Below are positions 28,059 through 35,407 of a stretch of 64,000 nt of DNA, piece after piece. A program made the position numbers and the translations under genes. Below the pieces are notes generated by a model. The model was not told the DNA's origin. It worked only from the letters and a program-made list of their open reading frames with translations, and searched no databases. Within the stretch, counting starts at the first letter, position 1. Each line of letters opens with the position of its first letter. The DNA is taken from the NCBI RefSeq assembly GCF_001884105.1, contig NZ_MACI01000078.1, positions 186,001-250,000 of the forward strand. The letters run 5' to 3'. Source of the stretch: Bacillus luti (GTDB lineage: Bacteria > Bacillota > Bacilli > Bacillales > Bacillaceae_G).

Positions 28059-29306
28059 ATGGACAGTAACAATTTGATTATTGAAAATATGGATAACCCT
28101 CATGAGTTGGAGAGAATGTATAGAAAAGACCCGAAAGCTTTTAAAAAGTCATTCTCACAAGCATGGGAACAAAATTCTAATTCTCAGGTTCTAGGTATTT
28201 GGTATGAAAGATTGCATTTCAAGGAGAAGGGGAATACAGAAAAAACAACTTTGTTTCAAAAAGGTTTCTTATTTATGGGCCTTTTGGCTATTCTAGCCGG
28301 TATAAGCACTAGAGTGATTTTTCACTTTGTCGAACAGGAAGCAATTGCTCCAATTAACTTGGCTTTTGGTGTAATTCCCTTTATTGCTGCTTATTTTATT
28401 TACAATAACACTCCGAAAAAAGGTATTATTTATTTCCTTGCAGCGTTCTTCCTGATTTCTGGGGTGTATCTTAATATGTTGCCATTAAATTATAAAGACA
28501 GCATTATCCTTGTTTATTTGCATCTACCTATATTGTTATGGGTCATGTTAGGGCTTGCGTTTACAGGGAATGAGTATTCAAAAGGTAGTACAAGATTAGC
28601 TTATATTAAATTTAATTTAGAATATTGTCTTCTCTATGCCAGCATGGCAGTGAGCGGAATGATACTAGCAGTATTGACGATGCGTTTATTTAGCTTTGTT
28701 GACTTGGATATAGGAGAATTCTATTTTAGTAATGTTGTTTTATTTGGAGCTGCCGCTCTCGCTATTGTGGCTGCATACTTAGTATTAATGAATCTTAAGT
28801 TTGCTAAAAATATTACACCATACATAGCTAAAATTTTTAGTCCGCTCGTGCTGATTACATTGTTGATCTATCTTATAACGGTTATATCGGTCGGGAAAAA
28901 TCCATTCTTGGACCGCAATTTCCTAATGGCTTTCAACGGAATACTCCTTGGTGTATTGGCCGTTACCATATTTTCTATCGTTGAGAGTGACTCGGACGAG
29001 AAAAAGAGTATTTCAGATTATATAAACTTTGCCTTAATTGTTCTGGCGCTTATTATTGACACTGTTGCATTGTCAGCCATCGTATTCAGACTTTCTTCTT
29101 ACGGGATTACACCTAATAGACTTGCTGTTTTAGGCGTAAACATACTAATCTGGGCAAATCTCATTTGGATTATGTTCTCCTATATGCGTTTTCTACAAAA
29201 CAAATCAGGAACGACAGATATCCAAGATGCCGTTACGAAGTATTTGCCAATCTACGGACTTTGGGCAGCTGTCGTTATATTTACTTTTCCTATAATGTTT
29301 AATTAG
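28059..29306 (+). CDS. Multi-pass membrane protein (DUF4153-like)
   Basis: The 415-residue product has a soluble N-terminus of about 65 residues (NMDNPHELERMYRKDP) followed by ten or more hydrophobic segments, each 18-22 residues long. The pattern and the 'LRLSSYGITPNRLAVLGVN'-type block near the end fit the DUF4153 group of membrane proteins of unknown function. GAGGAGG lies just upstream, formed by the end of a 14-codon ORF. No transporter signature is visible. The family assignment is tentative; that it is an integral membrane protein is certain. Confidence 0.65.
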   Translation: MDSNNLIIENMDNPHELERMYRKDPKAFKKSFSQAWEQNSNSQVLGIWYERLHFKEKGNTEKTTLFQKGFLFMGLLAILAGISTRVIFHFVEQEAIAPINLAFGVIPFIAAYFIYNNTPKKGIIYFLAAFFLISGVYLNMLPLNYKDSIILVYLHLPILLWVMLGLAFTGNEYSKGSTRLAYIKFNLEYCLLYASMAVSGMILAVLTMRLFSFVDLDIGEFYFSNVVLFGAAALAIVAAYLVLMNLKFAKNITPYIAKIFSPLVLITLLIYLITVISVGKNPFLDRNFLMAFNGILLGVLAVTIFSIVESDSDEKKSISDYINFALIVLALIIDTVALSAIVFRLSSYGITPNRLAVLGVNILIWANLIWIMFSYMRFLQNKSGTTDIQDAVTKYLPIYGLWAAVVIFTFPIMFN

Positions 29307-29447
29307 AAAGGATTTGTTAATGTAACGAAAGGTCAATCTTCTATATCGTATAAAACTTTTAGAGTCGATCTATTTATTATAATTGGTGTTATTATGTTTG
29401 TAGTTTCGGTTATTTTACTTGTATTGATAAATAAGTATTGTATTTGA
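29307..29447 (+). pseudogene. Possible small one-helix membrane protein lacking a start
   Basis: Directly after and in frame with the preceding stop, 46 codons stay open (GFVNVTKGQSSISYKTFRVD, then a hydrophobic helix of about 20 residues and NKYCI) before TGA 29445. A ribosome-like GAAAGGA and an ATG (29320) immediately followed by TAA lie at its head, in a different frame. A one-base change near 29320 may have disconnected the start. The only in-frame ATG is late (29394). Confidence 0.3.
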
Positions 29448-29454
29448 TCTCTCC

Positions 29455-29494
29455 ATAATAAAAAACGTCCCATTTTTGGGACGTTTTTTATTAT
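29455..29494. terminator. Bidirectional terminator
   Basis: An 18-base perfect inverted repeat (29455-29472 with 29477-29494) has the core ACGTCCCA/TGGGACGT and T runs on both strands. It overlaps the last codon of the minus-strand permease gene and ends transcription from both sides. Confidence 0.9.
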
Positions 29495-30456
29495 GCGTAT
29501 TGCTTTTTTTTCTTAATAAGCAATAAAACTTGTGAAACACAAGCAAGTACTGGCAACTCAATTAATGGTCCAATAACGAGTGCAAGTGCGATAAGTGGCT
29601 CGTCTGGAAAAGCTGTTACAGCTATAGCAAGTGCGACAGGTGAGTTTCTTGCTAACGTTGTTAAGTTTAGGCTTACTGTATCTTTATAAGATAAACTCAT
29701 AATGCGTCCTATAAATTGCCCTAGTACAAAATTAATGATGAAGAACAATAGAACAGGAATCAGTAATAATAAAACAACATTCATGTTTTGTAGTAAATAT
29801 TTACCTTGTGATGCAAACATCGCTACTATGGCTAAACTTAAAAATACAATTTGAGCAGAGCTGAAAAATGGAATGAGTTTATTCTCAAGTGTTTCAGCTT
29901 TTTTCATTTTATACATTATGAATTTTGTAGCGTGCGCAAGTAAAAATGGTAAGACGATTACGATAACAATACTTTCTATTAAAACAGAAACTGCTACTGT
30001 CTTCATTACACCTGCAAATAAAAATAAATAAACGGGTAACAGTAATACTTGTAAAATTAAATTTACAGGCAAAATCGCAGTGGAAAGTGCTACATTTCCT
30101 TTCGCTATTTCAGTAAAGATTAAGTACCAATCTGTACATGGAGTAACCATTAACATAATAAATCCAACCCAAAGTGCTGGGTGATCTGAAAGAAATAGTG
30201 CTCCTAACCCCCAAGCGAGTAAAGGTGTCCATAAAAAGTTAATGGTAAGGCTTGTTCCAGCGAATTTTAAATTACGGAATCCATTTTTTATTTCTTTCAA
30301 TGGAATGCTGAGGAATAATCCATACAGCATGAAAAATAAGAAGGGGACAATAAAGTGCTCTGAATACATATGTACCATGTTAAATTGTCCGAGTACGATG
30401 CCGCATGTAACAGCAAAAAGAATAATAAAAGTTTGAATTTTTTCTATAGTGCTCAT
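29491..30456 (-). CDS. ACR3/SBF-type membrane permease (arsenite or organic anion family)
   Basis: The 321-residue protein has about ten membrane helices and the family's central block MVTPCTDWYLIFTEIAKGN, with the conserved Cys of ACR3 arsenite permeases, followed by PVNLILQVLLLPVYLF. The ACR3/SBF superfamily also contains bile-acid and other anion carriers. No arsR, arsC or arsenate-related gene is adjacent, so an arsenite substrate is not proven. It is monocistronic on the minus strand. Confidence 0.75.
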   Translation of the reverse strand: MSTIEKIQTFIILFAVTCGIVLGQFNMVHMYSEHFIVPFLFFMLYGLFLSIPLKEIKNGFRNLKFAGTSLTINFLWTPLLAWGLGALFLSDHPALWVGFIMLMVTPCTDWYLIFTEIAKGNVALSTAILPVNLILQVLLLPVYLFLFAGVMKTVAVSVLIESIVIVIVLPFLLAHATKFIMYKMKKAETLENKLIPFFSSAQIVFLSLAIVAMFASQGKYLLQNMNVVLLLLIPVLLFFIINFVLGQFIGRIMSLSYKDTVSLNLTTLARNSPVALAIAVTAFPDEPLIALALVIGPLIELPVLACVSQVLLLIKKKKQYA

Positions 30457-30587
30457 GAGTAAATCCTTTCTAAATATGAATTGCCCTCTCTACATCCATT
30501 ATACAAACAATAAAGTTACAATGGGTCTTTTAATTGTATTGTGGTCTTTATTTTTAATCCGAGATATTATTTTTTATTTAAAGTTAC

Positions 30588-30622
30588 TTGACTAAAGTAA
30601 GTAACTGTATTACAATCACTTA
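30588..30622 (+). promoter_or_regulatory. Promoter with overlapping TAAGT-N15-ACTTA operator (azoreductase)
   Basis: TTGACT (30588-30593) and TACAAT (30611-30616) are 17 bases apart, a strong sigma-A promoter. A 25-base pseudo-palindrome spans 30598-30622, with outer arms TAAGT/ACTTA and inner TGTA/TACA. It covers the spacer and the -10 box, so a bound repressor would block RNA polymerase. MarR/DUF24-type quinone and diamide sensors control azoreductases in Bacillus, which makes this a good operator candidate; the regulator is not in the window. Confidence 0.6.
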
Positions 30623-30816
30623 CATAAGGTAATTAAATAATAAAAAGTTTTTTGTGTTTGTACTTAAGGTATCTATTGGAACTTTTTACTAGAATAAGAA
30701 TTTTTATGATGATGAATAATGAATATGATAAGAAAGTTTAGGTGAAGAAAATGGGATTATTTAGCTCGTTATTTGGTAAAAAAGAAGAAAATACAAAAGT
30801 AGAGGGGAATAAAACA

Positions 30817-31443
30817 ATGTCAAAAGTATTATTTGTAAAAGCAAACGATCGTCCAGCGGAGCAAGCAGTTAGTTCAAGAATGTATGAAACATTTGTAAGT
30901 GCTTATAAAGAAGCAAATCCAAATACAGAAGTGACAGAGTTAGATTTATTCGCACTAGATCTTCCTTATTACGGAAATATCGCTATTTCAGGTGGATATA
31001 AACGTAGTCAAGGAATGGAGTTAACAGCAGAAGAAGAGAAGGCTGTAGCGACAGTAGATCAATACTTAAATCAGTTTTTAGAAGCTGATAAAGTTGTATT
31101 TGCATTCCCATTATGGAACTTTACAGTGCCAGCACCATTAATTACGTATATTTCATACCTTTCTCAAGCGGGAAAAACGTTTAGATATACAGCAAATGGT
31201 CCAGAAGGTTTAGCTGGTGATAAGAAAGTCGTTGTATTAGGTGCTCGTGGTTCAGATTACTCTTCAGAGCAAATGGCTCCTATGGAAATGGCAGTTAATT
31301 ATGTAACAACTGTGCTTGGGTTCTGGGGAATTACAAATCCAGAAACAGTTGTAATTGAAGGACACAATCAATATCCAGATCGTTCACAACAAATTGTTGA
31401 AGAAGGTTTAGAGAACGTTAAGAAAGTAGCAGCGAAATTTTAA
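30817..31443 (+). CDS. FMN-dependent NADH-azoreductase
   Basis: The flavodoxin-like enzyme reduces azo compounds and quinones with NADH. From ATG 30817 (after GAGGGGAA) it has 208 residues and starts in the usual way with MSKVLFVKANDRP. The frame extends upstream to ATG 30751 (MGLFSSLFGKKEEN, also with a ribosome-like AGGTGAAG), so a longer form with a charged leader is possible. FAFPLWNFTVPAPL is the FMN-binding loop and VVLGARGSDY the second one. It is monocistronic between the promoter at 30588 and the terminator at 31458, and probably induced by electrophile stress. Confidence 0.88.
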   Translation: MSKVLFVKANDRPAEQAVSSRMYETFVSAYKEANPNTEVTELDLFALDLPYYGNIAISGGYKRSQGMELTAEEEKAVATVDQYLNQFLEADKVVFAFPLWNFTVPAPLITYISYLSQAGKTFRYTANGPEGLAGDKKVVVLGARGSDYSSEQMAPMEMAVNYVTTVLGFWGITNPETVVIEGHNQYPDRSQQIVEEGLENVKKVAAKF

Positions 31444-31457
31444 TTGATAGTAAATGT

Positions 31458-31491
31458 AAAAAACCAACATGGATGACTATGTTGGTTTTTT
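31458..31491 (+). terminator. Terminator of the azoreductase gene
   Basis: AAAAACCAACAT pairs with ATGTTGGTTTTT around an eight-base loop, followed by T. Confidence 0.85.
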
Positions 31492-31677
31492 AGTCTATTT
31501 CTATGTTAAAAAATGTATATTTATAAAATAAAAGAAAAGTTTGAAAATAGTATTGCAAAATATTATATTTCAAACTATAATGAGTTCAAGAATAGTTGAT
31601 ACTTAAGTTAAAAATTCAGAAAATTCAATTAGTTAAAAATGGAAATGAGATAAAAGGATCGGAATGGAGGTTATATT

Positions 31678-33036
31678 ATGACGAACAAAGTACCATTTTC
31701 GTTCATAGTAGTTATTGGGTTAATGTTATTCGCACTATTTTTTGGGGCAGGAAATTTAATTTTCCCAGCTATGCTCGGTCAATCGGCAGGAGAAAATGTA
31801 TGGATTGCTAACGCTGGATTTTTAGTAACTGGTGTTGGATTACCATTACTAGGTGTACTAGCATTTGGTTTTTCGGGTAAAGATGATTTACAGTCATTAG
31901 CAAGTCGTGCTCATCCAGTGTTCGGGATTGTGTTTACAACAGTTTTATACTTGGCGATTGGCCCGTTATTTGCAATACCAAGAACAGGAAATGTTTCTTA
32001 TGAAATTGGTCTTAAACCGTTTATTCCAGAGGGATTAGGTTCTACACCTTTAATTCTTTTCACAATTGTATTCTTTAGCATCACTTGTTTTTTTTCGCTA
32101 AATCCTGCGAAAATTGTCGATATTGTTGGAAAAATCTTAACTCCAATTAAGTTAACTTTCATCGGTATTTTAGTAATCGTTGCATTTATACATCCGATTG
32201 GAGATATGCAAGCACCAGTGGAAGCTTATACATCACATGTATTCTTTAAAGGGTTCCAAGAAGGATACTTAACAATGGACACGCTTGCATCATTCGTATT
32301 CGGAATCATCATCATTAATGCAATTAAAGAAAAAGGTGCGAAAACGAAAACACAAATTATGGTCGTTTGTGCAAAAGCGACAATCATTGCAGCATCTATT
32401 TTAGCAATTATCTATACAGCTCTTTCTTATATGGGTGCTTCAAGTGTTGCAAAGCTTGGACATTTAGAGAACGGCGGAGAAGTATTAGCGAAAGTTTCTA
32501 ACTACTATTTTGGATCATATGGCGGAGTATTATTAGGATTAATGATTACAGTAGCGTGTTTAACAACTAGTGTGGGACTTGTATCAGCATGTTCTTCATT
32601 CTTCCATAAGTTATTCCCAAATGTTCCTTACAAAGCAATTGCAATCATGCTATGTGTATTTAGTGCAATTGTTGCAAACGTAGGATTAACACAATTAATC
32701 GCAGTTTCTGTTCCAGTATTAACAGCAATTTATCCACTAGCAATCGTACTGATTTTCTTAACATTCTTCCATTCATTATTCAAAGGAAGAGCTGAAGTTT
32801 ATCAAGTGAGCTTAATCGTAACATTTATTATCAGTTTATTCGATGGATTAAGTACAGCTGGAGTTAACATTGAAGTAGTAAATCAAGTGTTTACTAAACT
32901 CCTTCCGATGCAGGAAGTAGGATTAGGCTGGATCTTCCCAGCGATTATTGGTGGATTTATCGGATACGGCATTAGCGTTTTAAAAGCAAAAAATCAAGTT
33001 CAACCAGCAGCAAATGCGAATAAGAAAATAAGTTAA
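31678..33036 (+). CDS. brnQ: Branched-chain amino acid carrier BrnQ (LIVCS family)
   Basis: This 452-residue integral membrane protein imports leucine, isoleucine and valine with sodium or protons. It has 12 hydrophobic segments. The N-terminal block ALFFGAGNLIFPAMLGQSAG is the LIVCS family hallmark. The ribosome site GGAGGT precedes ATG 31678. It is monocistronic and ends in the hairpin at 33041. A second branched-chain amino acid system, the ABC transporter at 47.5-52.2 kb, is in the same window. Confidence 0.92.
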   Translation: MTNKVPFSFIVVIGLMLFALFFGAGNLIFPAMLGQSAGENVWIANAGFLVTGVGLPLLGVLAFGFSGKDDLQSLASRAHPVFGIVFTTVLYLAIGPLFAIPRTGNVSYEIGLKPFIPEGLGSTPLILFTIVFFSITCFFSLNPAKIVDIVGKILTPIKLTFIGILVIVAFIHPIGDMQAPVEAYTSHVFFKGFQEGYLTMDTLASFVFGIIIINAIKEKGAKTKTQIMVVCAKATIIAASILAIIYTALSYMGASSVAKLGHLENGGEVLAKVSNYYFGSYGGVLLGLMITVACLTTSVGLVSACSSFFHKLFPNVPYKAIAIMLCVFSAIVANVGLTQLIAVSVPVLTAIYPLAIVLIFLTFFHSLFKGRAEVYQVSLIVTFIISLFDGLSTAGVNIEVVNQVFTKLLPMQEVGLGWIFPAIIGGFIGYGISVLKAKNQVQPAANANKKIS

Positions 33037-33040
33037 ATGA

Positions 33041-33076
33041 AAAAAGTTATAGAATTTGTTTCTATAACTTTTTTTG
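33041..33076 (+). terminator. Terminator of brnQ
   Basis: AAAAAGTTATAGAA pairs with TTTCTATAACTTTTT around a short loop, followed by T residues. Confidence 0.85.
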
Positions 33077-33122
33077 TTACTATTAATAAGGAAAGAAAAA
33101 TAAAGTAGTAGGGGAAAAGTAC

Positions 33123-33542
33123 ATGAAAAAAACAATTGATCATATCGGAATCGCAGTTCGTGATATAGATAGTACGATACGTTTTTATGAAACGGTTTTG
33201 GCAGGAACTTTAATAGACCGTTACATAAGTGAAGCGCCAGGTGTTGAAAGTGAGGTAGCCATTCTTGAAGTAGATGGTGATAGAGTGGAATTACTTGCAC
33301 CTACAAATAATACGACATCTCCAATCGCACGATTTATTAAACAAAAGGGTAAAGGTGTACATCACGTTGCATACCGAGTAGATGATTTAGATGTAGCTTT
33401 AGAGGAATTGAAAGAACAAGGTATTCGAACGTTAGAACATACACTTCGAATAAATAAACATGGTAGACGATTAATTTATCTTAACCCGGCGGATACGGAA
33501 GGGACAATTATTGAGTATTGTGATTATCCGGAAGAAAAATAA
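33123..33542 (+). CDS. VOC-family protein, methylmalonyl-CoA epimerase-like
   Basis: The 139-residue product holds two beta-alpha-beta-beta-beta units of the VOC fold. The metal-ligand positions of methylmalonyl-CoA epimerase are seen: His in DHIGIAVRD, Glu in VESEVAILEVDG, His in KGVHHVAYRV and Glu near the end in TIIEYCDYP. Methylmalonyl-CoA epimerase interconverts the R and S forms. No mutase gene is adjacent, so the substrate is not certain. A partial, mutated copy of the last third of the gene and of its terminator lies beyond the cgeB-like gene at 34984-35122. Confidence 0.8.
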   Translation: MKKTIDHIGIAVRDIDSTIRFYETVLAGTLIDRYISEAPGVESEVAILEVDGDRVELLAPTNNTTSPIARFIKQKGKGVHHVAYRVDDLDVALEELKEQGIRTLEHTLRINKHGRRLIYLNPADTEGTIIEYCDYPEEK

Positions 33543-33561
33543 AAGAAGCGTATTTTTATGG

Positions 33562-33595
33562 AAGGTGTTACGTACGAATGTAACACCTTTTTATT
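33562..33595 (+). terminator. Terminator of the epimerase-like gene
   Basis: AAGGTGTTAC (33562-33571) and GTAACACCTT (33580-33589) form the stem, followed by T. A near-identical hairpin recurs at 35090. Confidence 0.85.
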
Positions 33596-33599
33596 TATC

Positions 33600-33818
33600 C
33601 CGCTTTAATGGGCAGTAAGACCCCCACCTCAAAATTCAGCGAAAGCAAAGAAGTTAGGTGGGGGATCAACTGCCCATAAAAGTCCGATTGGTTCAACTAA
33701 TAATCAGTGGGGGATGAAGAAAACCCCCACTGATTAAAGTTTCACTTTATCCCGATTGGTATGGGCTAATAATCAGTGGGGATGCCCTCTCTGCTGATTA
33801 AAGTTTCACTTTATGTAT
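33600..33818. repeat. Structured intergenic repeat with tandem hairpin units
   Basis: The first part forms a two-tier hairpin: ATGGGCAGT (33608-33616) with ACTGCCCAT (33669-33677), enclosing CCCCCACCT (33621-33629) and AGGTGGGGG (33656-33664). Then comes a tandem unit of about 50 bases. Unit 1 (33699-33750) contains the 12-base stem AATCAGTGGGGG/CCCCCACTGATT; unit 2 (33768-33815) has a degraded stem. Both end in GATTAAAGTTTCACTTTAT. I recall such G-rich elements as recurrent in cereus-group intergenic DNA, but the exact family name is uncertain. The remainder to 33981 shows no gene. Confidence 0.75.
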
Positions 33819-33981
33819 TTTTCAATGAAAGTATTTGGGGAATTTGAATATATATTGTGAGAGGCTATCCGCTATCTTATAGGAGTGGGTATAAGCAAAA
33901 GGGCAGCCTGTAACCAACTATTTATTTTTGTGCAATACATAATATAAAAAGTGAATTTGATGTATTGGAGAGTGGTTATCT

Positions 33982-34983
33982 GTGGGAAGTTCACATGGTG
34001 CTGAAGATTTCAACGTATTATTTGTTACATCTAGCGTTCCTGTATATTTCCCGGTATTAGAGGAAGCTATATATAATAGTTTGAAAAAGGCAGTTGGAAC
34101 TGTAACGATGGTAACATACGAAAACTTGGTGAAAACAGCTTTAAAGATAAAACCATCTCTCATTATTGTCTTCCACGGTTTTGAAAAAGGGATAAGTAAA
34201 GGGATTCAACAATTAAAACAATATAACTTTAAGACTGCGCTTTGGCTTACAGATGATCCTTACTTTACAGATGTAACGAAAGACTTAGTTCTTGATTATG
34301 ATTATATTTTTACGCAAGATACAGGATGTATTGATTTTTATAAAAATTTAGGCTGTGAGAATGTATTTTATTTGCCTCTAGCGGCAGACCCCCCTATATA
34401 TACGCCGTTACTGAGGGAAGAGGAATATCTATTTGATATTAGTTTCATAGGGACCGCTTTTGAAAATCGGCTTGCTTTTATTGATTCCATTTCAGAGTAT
34501 TTAGTGACGAAAAACACTTTAATTATAGGGTGTAATTGGGATAAACTAAAGAGTTATGAGTTGTTGAAAGATAAGATTGTCCTTTTACCATTTTTAATGT
34601 ATGAGAATAATGTGGAATATTTTAAAAAAAGTAAAATTAACATAAATATACATCGCTCGATAGAGGATGTAACATTTAATAGAAATAGAGTGAAAATAAA
34701 TGCTTGTTCCGTTAATAATCGTACATTCGAAATAGCTAGTACAGGTTCTTTTCAAATAACGGATATTCGTGCTGATTTGGAAAAGTGTTATATTCCTGGG
34801 GTGCAAATTGAGACGTTTACCTCATCGATTGATTTTATAGAGAAAGCAGAAAAATATTTAACGAATCCAGCGCAGCGAAATAAAATTGCGATGGCAGGAT
34901 TTAAGAGAACGCTAATCGAACATACTTATGATAAAAGGATAAAACAGTTGTTAGAAATAATTGAAATGAACCATAAAAATTAA
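33982..34983 (+). CDS. CgeB-like glycosyltransferase
   Basis: The 333-residue product has the two-part layout of CgeB/spore-maturation glycosyltransferases: an N-terminal Rossmann-like half (FNVLFVTSSVP; ALWLTDDPYF; YIFTQDTGCIDFYKNLGC) and a C-terminal half with VFYLPLAADPPIY, DISFIGTAFENR, the NINIHRS block and RTFEIASTGSFQITD, whose Glu is typical of GT4-like nucleotide-sugar sites. The start is GTG 33982 after GAGAGTGG. Such enzymes often modify spore coat or exosporium glycans. It lies between a structured repeat and a decayed copy of the neighbouring gene's end, so it was probably inserted. Confidence 0.75.
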   Translation: MGSSHGAEDFNVLFVTSSVPVYFPVLEEAIYNSLKKAVGTVTMVTYENLVKTALKIKPSLIIVFHGFEKGISKGIQQLKQYNFKTALWLTDDPYFTDVTKDLVLDYDYIFTQDTGCIDFYKNLGCENVFYLPLAADPPIYTPLLREEEYLFDISFIGTAFENRLAFIDSISEYLVTKNTLIIGCNWDKLKSYELLKDKIVLLPFLMYENNVEYFKKSKININIHRSIEDVTFNRNRVKINACSVNNRTFEIASTGSFQITDIRADLEKCYIPGVQIETFTSSIDFIEKAEKYLTNPAQRNKIAMAGFKRTLIEHTYDKRIKQLLEIIEMNHKN

Positions 34984-35122
34984 AGTACTCGAACGTTTGA
35001 GCATACACTTAGAATGAAAAAGCATGATAGATGATTTATTATCTTAACCTAGCAGATACAGAAGAGAAATATAATAAGGGTGTTTTTGGAAAAGGTGTTA
35101 CGTAATAACGTAACACCTTTTT
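34984..35122 (+). pseudogene. Decayed copy of the 3' end of the epimerase-like gene plus its terminator
   Basis: Starting at the last base of the cgeB-like gene, the sequence reads STRTFEHTLRMKKHDR before a stop. This matches GIRTLEHTLRINKHGRR of the gene at 33123-33542, and further bases match the following codons with indels. The copy of the terminator (AAAAGGTGTTACGT with ACGTAACACC, 35090-35122) is still intact. The duplicate and the original flank the repeat and the cgeB-like gene. From 35123 to 35407 I see only a possible promoter region. Confidence 0.8.
35090..35122 (+). terminator. Terminator of the cgeB-like gene (duplicated hairpin)
   Basis: A perfect 14-base stem followed by T. 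Its sequence is homologous to the epimerase terminator at 33562, so the cgeB-like gene uses a copy of its neighbour's terminator. Confidence 0.85.
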
Positions 35123-35407
35123 ATTTATGTATTTCACATTTTCTTCACAAATGATTCACGAGAACTTTTCTCCTTTGGGAACTTACATAAATATATTTTA
35201 TGATATAATAACAATCGACTTTAAAAATGTAAGTTGTATTAATGTGAGTAGTAACTATTAAATTAAAAGTATAGAGGTGAAGGGGAAATAAAGTATTGCA
35301 CTATATAGAAAGTTATACTTAACCATATTAATATTTTGATGAGAAATCGAAATCAGCAGTAAAAGTATTGGGAGTGTAGTAACGAAGAGGAAAGAAGTGA
35401 AATAAGC

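Noticed and set aside
33600-33818. Repeated stems resembling a short CRISPR array
   Set aside because: Only two units, of unequal sequence, joined by non-spacer-like DNA, with long perfect stems and no cas genes in the window.
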